A stretch of 64,000 nt of DNA, taken from Clostridiales bacterium. Its GTDB lineage: Bacteria; Bacillota; Clostridia; Oscillospirales; Oscillospiraceae. The first letter of the stretch is position 1. Each line of letters opens with the position of its first letter. Position numbers and translations under genes: made by a program. The notes under the pieces were generated by a model, which saw nothing but the letters and a program-made list of their open reading frames with translations, had not been told where the DNA came from and did not search any database. The stretch covers positions 62,001-126,000 of the forward strand of contig QAMJ01000014.1 in assembly GCA_003150355.1 (NCBI GenBank), written 5' to 3'. Positions 15,416-23,948 of the stretch are shown here, in pieces.

Positions 15416-16513
15416 ATGGCTGACCAAGTAACAAATTACCAGTGCCCGGCCTGTACAGGCCCGCTGCACTATGACGGCGCGAGCGGCAAGCTCAAGTGCG
15501 ACTATTGCGGCAGCGTGTATGAGGTCGCCGAGATAGAGGCGCTGTATAAAGACAAGGACGCGGCAGCGGCGGCAGCCTCGGCGAAGGCGGAGGAAAAAAC
15601 CGCGGACGGAGATTGGGAATATTCGGACAACGGCTGGGGCGAGGACGCGGCGCATATGCGCAGCTACAATTGCCCGAGCTGCGGCGCGGAGCTTATCTGT
15701 GACGATACCACCGCCGCGACGAGCTGCCCCTACTGCGGCAATCCCAGCATTGTCCCCGGCCAGTTCACAGACACGCTCAGGCCGGACTATGTCATTCCCT
15801 TCAAGCTCGATAAGAACGCCGCGAAGGCTGCCCTCAAGAAGTATTACAAAGGCAAAAAGCTGCTGCCCAAGGGCTTTGCGTCCGAGAACCATATCGAGGA
15901 GCTCAAGGGCGTGTATGTTCCCTTCTGGCTCTATGACGGCAGCGCCTATGCGGATGTGCGCTACCACGCCACGCGCGTACATAGCTATACCGAGGGCAAC
16001 GACCGCGTGACGCGCACCGAGCATTACGGCGTCCGCCGCGCGGGCACCGTGCAGTTTGAACGTATCCCTGTCGACGCATCTGAGAAAATGCCCGATGAGT
16101 ATATGGACGCTGTTGAGCCCTATAATTATGATGAGCTCAAGCCTTTCTCCACGGCCTATCTGCCGGGCTACCTTGCGGATAAATACGATGTGAGCGCCGA
16201 TGAATGCTCAAAGCGCGCCGATGAGCGCGCTGTCAACACCGCCGTCAGCCTCATGGCCGAGAGCGTCATGGGCTATACCACCTGCGTTGAGGAGAACAAG
16301 AATGTCAGCGTCCGCCGCGGCAAAGTGAGCTATGCCCTCATGCCCGTCTGGATGCTCAGCACCAAGTGGAACGGGAAGAACTATCTCTTCGCCATGAACG
16401 GCCAGACCGGCCGCCTGATAGGCGACCTGCCTATATCCAAGGGCAAGTTCTTCGCGTGGTTTGCCGGCATAGCCGTGCCGCTTATGGCGGTCATGGCACT
16501 GCTGTTCACTTGA
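15416..16513 (+). CDS. TFIIB-type zinc-ribbon membrane protein (YdjG-like)
   Basis: 365 aa. Two zinc ribbons sit in the N-terminal half (CPACTG with CDYCGS at about 10-35, and CPSCG with CPYCG at about 82-105), joined by an Ala/Lys-rich linker. A large soluble middle domain follows, including WLYDGSAYADVRYHATR, and the protein ends in one hydrophobic span (about 342-364). It is therefore a tail-anchored protein facing the cytoplasm. It sits 11 bases after the SPFH gene and matches the YdjG partner of B. subtilis. Its molecular role is unknown; the ribbons probably mediate contacts with the other ydj proteins. Confidence 0.8.
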   Translation: MADQVTNYQCPACTGPLHYDGASGKLKCDYCGSVYEVAEIEALYKDKDAAAAAASAKAEEKTADGDWEYSDNGWGEDAAHMRSYNCPSCGAELICDDTTAATSCPYCGNPSIVPGQFTDTLRPDYVIPFKLDKNAAKAALKKYYKGKKLLPKGFASENHIEELKGVYVPFWLYDGSAYADVRYHATRVHSYTEGNDRVTRTEHYGVRRAGTVQFERIPVDASEKMPDEYMDAVEPYNYDELKPFSTAYLPGYLADKYDVSADECSKRADERAVNTAVSLMAESVMGYTTCVEENKNVSVRRGKVSYALMPVWMLSTKWNGKNYLFAMNGQTGRLIGDLPISKGKFFAWFAGIAVPLMAVMALLFT

Positions 16514-16529
16514 GGAGGGGAGAGCGGAT

Positions 16530-17375
16530 ATGAAGAAAAGATTTGTTCTCGCCATGGTTCTCTGCGTCGCGCTCTGCCTCGCCTTTGGCGGCGCGGCTTT
16601 GGCATCATCTGCCGGTGACTCCATCAGCTACGTCAGCGATACGGTAGGGCTGCTGTCACCGGATGAGCAGCAGGAGTTGGAGACGACTGCCGCACAGCTT
16701 GCCGAACGCTACGGCTGCGGTGTGTATGTAATTATCGTCGATGATTATACCGATTATACAAACGGCAGCATTGAGGACTTTTCCGAAGCCATGTTCGATC
16801 ATTATGGCCTTGGCCTTGGGGATGACCGCAACTGCCTGCTGCTCTCGCTGAGCATGAGCGAGCGGGACTATGACCTTGATGCGCACGGCAGCATTGCAAA
16901 CCGCGCCTTTACCGACTACGGCAAGGAGCAGCTCGCGCAGGAGTTCATTGATGACTTCCGCTATGATAACTGGTTCGACGGCTTCAAGGATTACTTGAGC
17001 ACAGCCGGGCAGTATCTTGAGGAGTCCGAGAATGGAGCGCCTGTCGATGTTCCGGGCTACGATGGCACACCGGACTATGACGGCGGATACACCGAAAGCT
17101 ACTCATCCGGAGCCAATATCCTTATGATCGTCGTCATACCCTGCCTGATCTCGCTTGCCGTGTGCGGCATCTTCGCTGCGCAGATGAAGACGGCCAGACG
17201 CCAGACCGGCGCAAGGGGCTACATAAGCCACGGCGGCGTGGATATGCGTGTCACGCAGGATCAGTTCCTCTACCATACCGAAACGCGCCAGCCGATCCCG
17301 CAGAACGACAATAACAGCGGCGGCGGTACGACCGTCAATTCCGCCGGCCATTCCCACAGCAGCGGCAAATTCTGA
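16530..17375 (+). CDS. TPM-domain exported protein (YdjH/YgcG-like)
   Basis: 281 aa. A signal peptide (residues 1-25, ending ALASSAG) precedes a TPM domain (about 32-165) with YVSDTVGLLSPDEQQELE and GLGDDRNCLLLSLSMSERD. After a Gly/Tyr/Asp-rich linker there is a second hydrophobic span (about 192-215) and a Gly/Ser/His-rich tail. TPM domains occur in envelope proteins near SPFH and PspA systems, and some show phosphatase activity. It is the third gene of the ydj-like operon, 16 bases behind YdjG, and ends at a strong terminator. The tail after the span is probably cytoplasmic. Confidence 0.8.
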   Translation: MKKRFVLAMVLCVALCLAFGGAALASSAGDSISYVSDTVGLLSPDEQQELETTAAQLAERYGCGVYVIIVDDYTDYTNGSIEDFSEAMFDHYGLGLGDDRNCLLLSLSMSERDYDLDAHGSIANRAFTDYGKEQLAQEFIDDFRYDNWFDGFKDYLSTAGQYLEESENGAPVDVPGYDGTPDYDGGYTESYSSGANILMIVVIPCLISLAVCGIFAAQMKTARRQTGARGYISHGGVDMRVTQDQFLYHTETRQPIPQNDNNSGGGTTVNSAGHSHSSGKF

Positions 17376-17385
17376 TTATAACAGT

Positions 17386-17430
17386 ATAAAAACATTGGAC
17401 TGATGCTTTGCATCAGTCCAATGTTTTTAT
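17386..17430. terminator. Bidirectional terminator
   Basis: A perfect 21-bp stem (17386-17406 with 17410-17430) on a 3-base loop, with A/T tracts at both ends, between the convergent ydj-like and YhgE/Pip operons. Confidence 0.92.
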
Positions 17431-17435
17431 GGTTT

Positions 17436-20195
17436 TTACATTATCCCGGATTTTTCCTTACTCTCTGCGATGAGCTTGTTTATCGGCTTTGCCGGGTAGT
17501 AGACCAGCAGTCCGAATATCGCAAAGCCCACGCACATCAGCAGCATGATCACCGCGCACCTGAGATAGGTGTGGCCGTAGAAGCCGCCGATGGTTTCGCG
17601 TATCATGTCCATTCCGTAGTGGAACGGCATGAAGTTATAGAGCTTCTGGAAGAACTCCGGCAGAACGTGCACCGGGTAGGAGCCGCCGGAACCTGCGACC
17701 TGGATGACCATGATTATGACCGCGATCGCCATGCCGATGTTGTCGAGCGCGTAGACCAGCGCATAGTTCATCGCCATGAAGTTGAGCGAGCATATACAGC
17801 AGGCGAGGATCAGCAGCAGGGGATTGACACTCTGCATTCCTACATAGAACATACAGCCCAGCGCGGTTATTATCGCCTGCGCCAGCACAATGCCGTTAAA
17901 CAGCATCTTTCGCCCGAAGTAGCGCTCGAGCGGATTGCAGGTCAGGTACTCCGGATATTTCACTGGTACCTTTATCATCGTCGCGGACAGGAGGGAGCCG
18001 ACAAACAGCGCCAGCATTATATAATACGGAGCCATTGCCGAGCCGTAATCCTTTATCTCGTATACGACCACGGTGTTGAGTTCGACCGGGGACGCGAGAT
18101 AATCTGAGAGACTGTCGGGGTTATTCTCGAGTATCTCGACAAGCTCATTGAAAGCATCACTGCTGGTAAAGCGGCGGATATCGTCGGAAATCTGCTTGAG
18201 ATATATCCTGACGGTGTTCGTCAGCGCGATGGAATCGGAGAGCGTGCCCTGCATGCTGCCGATAGCGTCACCGTAGCCGCCGATGGTCTGGGATATGCCG
18301 AACATCTTATCCGCGTAGCCGGACAGAAGGTCACGCACGGTGGTGAGCACTGCTTCGGCGTTGCCTGCATGATCCTGAAGGAAGCCGTTGAGGGAGTTGT
18401 TAATGGTTATCGCTGCGGTGTAAAGCGCCTCTCTCACCTTGTCAAGGATATCCAGCATCTCATCCATCGTGCCGGTGCCGGTCTCGATGAGGTTATACAG
18501 GTTATCCAGCCTATCCAGTGCCGAGTCAATGGAGGCCGAGGTGTTGGGATATTTATCCTTGAACTGGTTGAGGCTGTCCTCAAGCGCCGTGATGGAATCG
18601 AGTATATCCTGCTTCGCCTGAGCGGAAGACGTCCAGTTTGCTGCCTGGAGCCTGAGCGCGTCCGTCTGCGTCTTGAGCGAGAGGAGCGCCGCATAGTTCG
18701 ATTCGAGCAGCCCGCCGACGCCGATATTCGAGTACTGCGTGGCTATCACAGCGTCTATCTCGTCGAGCATCGAGGTCGTGTCCGTGATGCAGAGGTCGCG
18801 CCCCGTTTCGCTTCCGATGTCCGCAACGTCGAGCTGGTACTGTTCGGCTACGGCACACAGGACATCGAGGGAGGGAATAATCGTCTGAGCGCTCTGCGCC
18901 TCGATGATGAAGTTATCTATAAGCGGCGTGAGCGCCGCGAGTGCGGATTCGGTGCTGTCACCGGCATCCTCGCCGGCTGCTGCCGTGTCCGCCTCGTTCT
19001 GAAGCACGGAGCACCACGATGCCGTCTCATCGGACAGCTCCTGCGCCAGAGAATTGAGCGTGTTGAGCGAGCGGTCTATCTCATCCTGGATCGTGAGCGC
19101 GTCGGCAAGGCAGTCCGCAGCGTTCTGCAGGCAAACCGCCGCAGCGTCGCGGTCGGTCTCTATCGTGTCGACATAGCCCAGAGTTTCATCAACGTAAGAT
19201 GCCGCGTTATTGAGCAGTGCCGCCTGCTCCGGGGAGACGGACTGGGCCGCCACGGTGAGGATATCCGCGCTCAGCGAAGAGAGCGAGTCGCGCAGCGAAT
19301 CCTTGCGCACAGCGTCCGTCCCGCCGGTCTGTATCTTATCGAGCAGATCCTTGTACTGAGAGTCGATCTTCGTGAGTATCTCGTCCGTACCGTGGCTGAA
19401 ATCGTTCATCGAACCGGTAAAATTGATGATCGTCGTATTTGCCGCGTCGGCCGTCGCCGCGGAGGATTCCATCACCTCGCCGAGGTCGTAGATCGTCAGA
19501 TGCGCCGCGTCGAGAAGATTGTCCATGTTCCCGGTAAGGTCGCGCAGTGCAGCGAGCAGCGCGGATATCTGCTCAAGGCTGTCGCACGCGCTGTCAAGCC
19601 CGCTTGTCAGCCCATTGGAAACATCATCGGCCTCGACACCGAAAGCGCGCAGCACTGAGCTTATCGTGTTTATCGCGCCCGCCGCTTTCTCAACGACGGT
19701 GTTGTTCACCTGCTCCTGAACGGCGGTCTTTGCCTTGTTCGTTATCTTCGGCGCAATCGCGTTTTTCTTTTCGTTTTCGTAGTATTCTATCTGCGGGTGG
19801 CGGAGGTCGTTATCAAGCAGGCTTATGAAGTCCCGCGTGAAGTCCTTCGACACTATGAGCGCAGCGTAATAGTCACCGGAGTATACGCCCTCGAGCGCCT
19901 GCTGCCTGTCGTCGACGAACACCCAGCCGAGCTGGTGGTTCGCGGCCAGACCGTCCATGACGAGCGTGCCTATGTTCAGCTCCATGCCCATGAGCTTTGC
20001 GCCGCGGTCCTCATTTGCCACCGCGACCTTTATGTTCGAGGTGGACGCCTCGCCGTAGGGATCCCAGTTCGACAGGATATTGAACCACGCATACAGACAC
20101 GGCACGAGGCACAGCCCTATAATGACCACCGACGCCACGACGCTGTTGGATATGCGCCGGAAGTCGGCACGGAAAATACCGAAAATATTCTTCAT
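17436..20195 (-). CDS. YhgE/Pip-type giant membrane protein (919 aa)
   Basis: One membrane span near residues 18-40 (SVVASVVIIGLCLVPCLYAW) is followed by the family signature FNILSNWDPYG and then KVAVANED. A very long extracytoplasmic region rich in helical coiled coil (about 60-690) comes next. At least five C-terminal spans form an ABC-2-like permease part, starting near SAMAPYYIMLAL. The family includes phage infection protein Pip and YhgE; members take part in ESX/type VII-like secretion or in envelope transport, but the mechanism is unsettled. It is the last gene of a three-gene operon. Its start overlaps the previous gene by 4 bases. Confidence 0.85.
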   Translation of the reverse strand: MKNIFGIFRADFRRISNSVVASVVIIGLCLVPCLYAWFNILSNWDPYGEASTSNIKVAVANEDRGAKLMGMELNIGTLVMDGLAANHQLGWVFVDDRQQALEGVYSGDYYAALIVSKDFTRDFISLLDNDLRHPQIEYYENEKKNAIAPKITNKAKTAVQEQVNNTVVEKAAGAINTISSVLRAFGVEADDVSNGLTSGLDSACDSLEQISALLAALRDLTGNMDNLLDAAHLTIYDLGEVMESSAATADAANTTIINFTGSMNDFSHGTDEILTKIDSQYKDLLDKIQTGGTDAVRKDSLRDSLSSLSADILTVAAQSVSPEQAALLNNAASYVDETLGYVDTIETDRDAAAVCLQNAADCLADALTIQDEIDRSLNTLNSLAQELSDETASWCSVLQNEADTAAAGEDAGDSTESALAALTPLIDNFIIEAQSAQTIIPSLDVLCAVAEQYQLDVADIGSETGRDLCITDTTSMLDEIDAVIATQYSNIGVGGLLESNYAALLSLKTQTDALRLQAANWTSSAQAKQDILDSITALEDSLNQFKDKYPNTSASIDSALDRLDNLYNLIETGTGTMDEMLDILDKVREALYTAAITINNSLNGFLQDHAGNAEAVLTTVRDLLSGYADKMFGISQTIGGYGDAIGSMQGTLSDSIALTNTVRIYLKQISDDIRRFTSSDAFNELVEILENNPDSLSDYLASPVELNTVVVYEIKDYGSAMAPYYIMLALFVGSLLSATMIKVPVKYPEYLTCNPLERYFGRKMLFNGIVLAQAIITALGCMFYVGMQSVNPLLLILACCICSLNFMAMNYALVYALDNIGMAIAVIIMVIQVAGSGGSYPVHVLPEFFQKLYNFMPFHYGMDMIRETIGGFYGHTYLRCAVIMLLMCVGFAIFGLLVYYPAKPINKLIAESKEKSGIM

Positions 20196-20890
20196 ACCTT
20201 CACCACATCCTCCGCGTCCTCAGTTTCACTGCCGGCAGGCTCCGCGAATCCATCCGTCTCTGCCTCCTGCGCAGGTTCAGCAGCCGATGCCGCCTCAGCG
20301 GCTTCTTCCGCGGCCTCTGCAAGCTCTGTCTCCAGCGCTTCCACCGCTGCCGCTTCCTCCTCCGGAAGCTCCTCAAAGATGAACGGCGCTTCGACTATGG
20401 GTTCGGCGGCCTCTTCCGCGGAGGCCTCCGCTTCCGCAGCTTCTTCGGAAGCCTCACCGTTATCATCGGAAGCATCACCGTTTGCCAGCTTTTCTTTCAG
20501 CTTATGCAGCGGCAGCTGACTGCGGCGCTCCTGAGCGGCGAGCCGCAGTTCCTCGATGTCGATCTCCGGCAGCTCGATCTCCGGCATGAGCGGATCATCC
20601 GGAAGCTCGCTTTCCATACCGGTGATCGCCTCGAGCCGCTTCTGGATACCGTGGTCGACGTATTCCAGCGCGATGAGAAACGCCGCTAACACAAAGGTCG
20701 AAACTATCCACAGCACGAGAAAAATGCCTTTCGAGCCCTGCGTCAGGAACATGACCACCATGAACAGCAGCGGCACGATCACGAGCATTTTCAGCCCCTG
20801 ACGTATGCCGACCTTTATGAGCTCATGCAGGCGCTTTACTTCGTCAAGCAGCCTGTCATACAGCTGATGGTATTTGTCGCGTTCATTCAT
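20192..20890 (-). CDS. Two-span membrane protein with long acidic tail
   Basis: 232 aa. An N-terminal amphipathic helix (1-32) is followed by two membrane spans (about 33-50 and 55-73), then a cytoplasmic part. Residues 135-232 are almost entirely Ala, Glu and Asp, with few basic residues. No known domain was recognised. It sits between two YhgE/Pip genes, overlapping one by 4 bases and lying 39 bases from the other, so it is probably a partner subunit. The acidic tail could bind a basic partner or metal ions. The extreme composition makes homology searches with the tail unreliable; only the first 110 residues are useful. Confidence 0.7.
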   Translation of the reverse strand: MNERDKYHQLYDRLLDEVKRLHELIKVGIRQGLKMLVIVPLLFMVVMFLTQGSKGIFLVLWIVSTFVLAAFLIALEYVDHGIQKRLEAITGMESELPDDPLMPEIELPEIDIEELRLAAQERRSQLPLHKLKEKLANGDASDDNGEASEEAAEAEASAEEAAEPIVEAPFIFEELPEEEAAAVEALETELAEAAEEAAEAASAAEPAQEAETDGFAEPAGSETEDAEDVVKV

Positions 20891-20929
20891 TGCCCGGCAC
20901 CTCCGGAATAAATGTAAAGTTGAGTATCA

Positions 20930-22981
20930 TCAGAACAGCTCCGTCTCCTCAAGCTTTTCCTCCATGAAGTGGTTGAGCCCGCTGAAAGGCTTGCTCACCA
21001 ACAGCCCTATGACCAGTCCTATGACCGCGAAGATCATCAGCAGCCCGAGCTTCTGCAGGTACTGCATACCGTAAAGCCCGCAGATGCACTCGCGCATCAT
21101 GTCTATCGCGTAGGGGAACGGGAAGAGAATGTATATCCTGCGGTTGAACTCCGGCAGCAGCTCAACGGGGAAAGTGCCGCTCGAGCCCGCGATCTGGAGC
21201 ACCATGACTATGACGACGACCGCCTTGCCGACATCGCCGAAAGAATAGGTCAGCGCGTAGATCAGCAGGCTGAAGGTCAGGCTCGTGAAGAAGCCCGTGA
21301 GGTACAGCAGCCCCGGATGCAGGCACTGTATTTTCAGTATGTACAGGTCGCCCGCGATGATTATGAGCGCCTGAAGCTGGCTCATAATGAAGAAGAGGAG
21401 ATACCGCCCGAAGAACAGCTCTGTGCGCGTGGGATCGACGAGGTTGTCGGTGCGCGCGTGCGGCTTGAGTATCGCAACGAGGATAACGCAGCCGACCCAT
21501 ATTGCCAGCACCGAGTAGAACGGCGCCATGGCAGAGCCGTAGTTATCGATGGTGTAGACCTTGTTGACCGAGGTCTGGACCATCTCAGAGAAATATTCGC
21601 TGTAGACCTCGGGACTTGCGCCGAGGATATCGACGAGCGCGTCGACGTAGTCCTGCGTGTCGATAGTGTCGAGCATACGCAGCTTGTTTGCGATGTTCGC
21701 GCCGACCTGATGAAGGATGGGACGCGCGGTATCGAGCGTATCCTGAAGAGAATTGAGCGTCGCGTTCGATGCCTCGATCAGCAGTGCAGCGTCGCTTGCA
21801 AGGCCGCGCATCTTGACGAGCGTGTCGGAAGCCTGACCGATGGTCACAGCGATGTCGTCACGCAGCCCCTGAGCCGTGGGTATCAGCTTCGCCGCATGAT
21901 TTATGAGGTCGGTCAGCAGGTCGTTCACCTGCGTGATGTCAAAGCCTGTGCCGCCCGCGGCGATCTGCGTGAAGTAATTCTGAAGCCGCTCGCACAGGTA
22001 GGCCGTTTCCTCCACGGCGGAGATAGTTATCTGGTCAAAGGTCCCATCCTGCTTTATCGCGTCCGCCCATGCATTGAGCGTGTCGGCAATCTCCCCCATG
22101 GCCTCAGCCGCGCTCGATGCGCTTATCTCGAGGTTCGCGCCGGGGATAGTGCCCTGAATGAAGTTCTTGTAATCCTCAAGCGCCTTCATGGCCTTTTCGT
22201 ATGCGTTGTATATCGCGATGTTTATATCCGTGATGGAAGAGTTGGGGAAGGTGGAACTGCCTATCGTATTGAGAAGCTCTTCGAGCTTTGAGGAATCTAT
22301 CGTCGGGATGGACACGCCGCTGCTGTTCCCGGAGGCCGCCGCGAAAGCGTCTATCGTACGCACGCAGGAGTTGATGGTCGTCTTGGTGTCGTCAAGCACT
22401 GTCGCCAGCGAAACGGCTTCATCATCCGTGAGCGTTGCAGCGATCTCGTTGCCCTGCTTCATTATCGCGTTGACGACGACCTCGAGATACGCCTCGCTGA
22501 CGGTGCGGCGCACGGAGTCTACCGCCGTGTCGGTTATCTTGGTGGCGACGGCGTTTTTCTTCGCGTTCTCGTAATATGTCAGGGAGGGCTTGCCGGTCCA
22601 CTTCGTGAGCATGTTGAACATCTTATAGGAGAAGTCCGCATCGATAACGACCGAGGCGTAGTATTCCCCGCTGTAGACTCCGTCGATGGCCTGCTGTGAC
22701 GAGTCGCAGACGACCCAGTTTATCGAGGTCGCCTCGCGCAGATCATCCACGATGTTCTGCCCCATGTTGACATACTCGCCGTCCTCAATGCAGCCCTCAT
22801 CACCGGAGTACAGGCCGATGGATATGTTGCCCGTATTCCCGTAGGGATCCCAGTTGGAGTATATGTTCAGCCAGGCATAGAGGCTGGGCAGTATGGTTAT
22901 CGCCACAGCGACCGCCATCGCAAAAAAGCAGCGGCTGAGCGATTTTATATCGGTTTTGAAAACCGTCCAGATGTTGCGCAT
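20930..22981 (-). CDS. YhgE/Pip-type membrane protein (683 aa)
   Basis: Same plan as the 919-aa protein at 17436: an N-terminal span (about 15-38) leading into LNIYSNWDPYGNTGNISIG, a long extracytoplasmic coiled-coil region, and about five C-terminal spans beginning near SAMAPFYSVLAIWVG. Both proteins share SNWDPYG, VYSGEYYA/VYSGDYYA and NAKKNAVATKIT-like elements, so they are paralogues; this one has a shorter central region. It is the first gene of the operon, with GGAGGAATT at its ribosome site and a good promoter at 23041-23069. The pair may form a heteromeric channel or exporter. The cargo is unknown. Confidence 0.85.
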   Translation of the reverse strand: MRNIWTVFKTDIKSLSRCFFAMAVAVAITILPSLYAWLNIYSNWDPYGNTGNISIGLYSGDEGCIEDGEYVNMGQNIVDDLREATSINWVVCDSSQQAIDGVYSGEYYASVVIDADFSYKMFNMLTKWTGKPSLTYYENAKKNAVATKITDTAVDSVRRTVSEAYLEVVVNAIMKQGNEIAATLTDDEAVSLATVLDDTKTTINSCVRTIDAFAAASGNSSGVSIPTIDSSKLEELLNTIGSSTFPNSSITDINIAIYNAYEKAMKALEDYKNFIQGTIPGANLEISASSAAEAMGEIADTLNAWADAIKQDGTFDQITISAVEETAYLCERLQNYFTQIAAGGTGFDITQVNDLLTDLINHAAKLIPTAQGLRDDIAVTIGQASDTLVKMRGLASDAALLIEASNATLNSLQDTLDTARPILHQVGANIANKLRMLDTIDTQDYVDALVDILGASPEVYSEYFSEMVQTSVNKVYTIDNYGSAMAPFYSVLAIWVGCVILVAILKPHARTDNLVDPTRTELFFGRYLLFFIMSQLQALIIIAGDLYILKIQCLHPGLLYLTGFFTSLTFSLLIYALTYSFGDVGKAVVVIVMVLQIAGSSGTFPVELLPEFNRRIYILFPFPYAIDMMRECICGLYGMQYLQKLGLLMIFAVIGLVIGLLVSKPFSGLNHFMEEKLEETELF

Positions 22982-23040
22982 AATTCCTCCGTATTCCCAT
23001 AAAAACTAATAGAATACATAAAAATGACATCGTACACTAC

Positions 23041-23069
23041 ATTATATAACGTGGTCGACGCTAAATCAA
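23041..23069 (-). promoter_or_regulatory. Promoter of the YhgE/Pip operon
   Basis: On the minus strand: -35 TTGATT (23069-23064), 17-base spacer, consensus -10 TATAAT (23046-23041), about 60 bases upstream of ATG 22981. Confidence 0.8.
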
Positions 23070-23153
23070 GAGACAGAGCGGCACGGAATGCCTTAAATTA
23101 AACAAAGTCCGGCCATCGCCCGAGTTCACAGTATGCCGCAAAAGATTAAGGAA

Positions 23154-23182
23154 TTAATTAAGAAAGCTTTAATAAATATAAC
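23154..23182 (+). promoter_or_regulatory. Possible promoter of the polysaccharide cluster
   Basis: TTAATT (23154-23159), 17-base spacer, TATAAC (23177-23182). The -35 is weak and the surroundings are AT-rich, so this is a candidate only. It would give a leader of about 140 bases containing the palindrome at 23209-23240. The rest of the 23070-23333 gap holds no gene that I can see. Confidence 0.35.
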
Positions 23183-23208
23183 AGACTGTGCATCACACGC
23201 AAATTGAC

Positions 23209-23240
23209 CGGATCAGGCGCGGTGCACCGCGCCTGATCCG
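23209..23240 (+). promoter_or_regulatory. Perfect 32-base palindrome in the polysaccharide leader
   Basis: The 16 bases 23209-23224 pair perfectly with 23225-23240 and the following bases read AACATTTTGTTG. As RNA this is a very stable hairpin with a weak U-rich tail. No plus-strand gene lies upstream, so it is best read as an attenuator in the leader of the exopolysaccharide operon rather than an end-of-gene terminator. Confidence 0.55.
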
Positions 23241-23333
23241 AACATTTTGTTGTAAAAAGTCCGGAAATATGATATCCTATAAAGTACTGTAATTATGTCT
23301 ATCGTTATGCCTATTGGAAGGAAGGGTCGTGCC

Positions 23334-23948
23334 TTGTACCGCAGATATGTAAAAAGACTGCTCGATATAATCCTCTCCGCCGCCGGCACGGTGGTGCTCT
23401 CTCCGCTGTTTCTCATTATTGCCGCGGCGATAAAGATCGAGGATCCAGGTCCTGTATTCTTCCGCCAGAAGCGCATCGGCATACATAAGACGACCTTTAA
23501 TATTATGAAATTCCGCTCCATGCGCGTCGATACCCCGCGCGATATGCCCACGCATCTGCTCAGCGATCCGCAGCGCTGGATCACGAAGATCGGCGGCTTC
23601 CTGCGAAAGACGAGCCTTGACGAGCTTCCGCAGATCCTCCAGATACTCTCCGGAAAAATGAGCATCGTCGGCCCGCGCCCCGCGCTCTGGAACCAGTACG
23701 ACCTTATTGCCGAGCGCGATAAGTACGGCGCGAACGACGTCACCCCCGGCCTCACCGGCTGGGCGCAGGTCATGGGACGCGATGAGCTCGAAATAGAGGA
23801 CAAGGCGCGCTATGACGGGGAGTATGCCCAGAACATCAGCTTTGCCTTTGACGTGAAAATTTTCTTTATGACCATCGGCAGCGTCCTGCGCCATAAGGGC
23901 GTCGTCGAGGGCGGCACAGGAGAAATGAAAAAGGAGAAAAAACAATGA
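23334..23948 (+). CDS. Undecaprenyl-phosphate sugar-1-phosphate transferase (priming enzyme)
   Basis: 204 aa from TTG 23334. That start is preferred because GGAAGGAAGG lies 8 bases upstream and the product then begins YRRYVKRLLDIILSA, the normal N-terminus of this family. ATG 23295 is in frame but has no ribosome site. One N-terminal span is followed by the bacterial sugar transferase core: GPVFFRQKRIG, IMKFRSM, LRKTSLDELPQ, IVGPRPAL and TPGLTGWAQV. It loads the first sugar onto the lipid carrier at the inner face of the membrane, opening repeat-unit assembly. It is the first gene of the cluster and overlaps the next by 4 bases. Confidence 0.88.
   Translation: MYRRYVKRLLDIILSAAGTVVLSPLFLIIAAAIKIEDPGPVFFRQKRIGIHKTTFNIMKFRSMRVDTPRDMPTHLLSDPQRWITKIGGFLRKTSLDELPQILQILSGKMSIVGPRPALWNQYDLIAERDKYGANDVTPGLTGWAQVMGRDELEIEDKARYDGEYAQNISFAFDVKIFFMTIGSVLRHKGVVEGGTGEMKKEKKQ

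Noticed and set aside
23209..23240. Palindrome as a phage or integron attachment site
   Set aside because: No integrase, transposase or direct repeat nearby; a leader hairpin explains it better.
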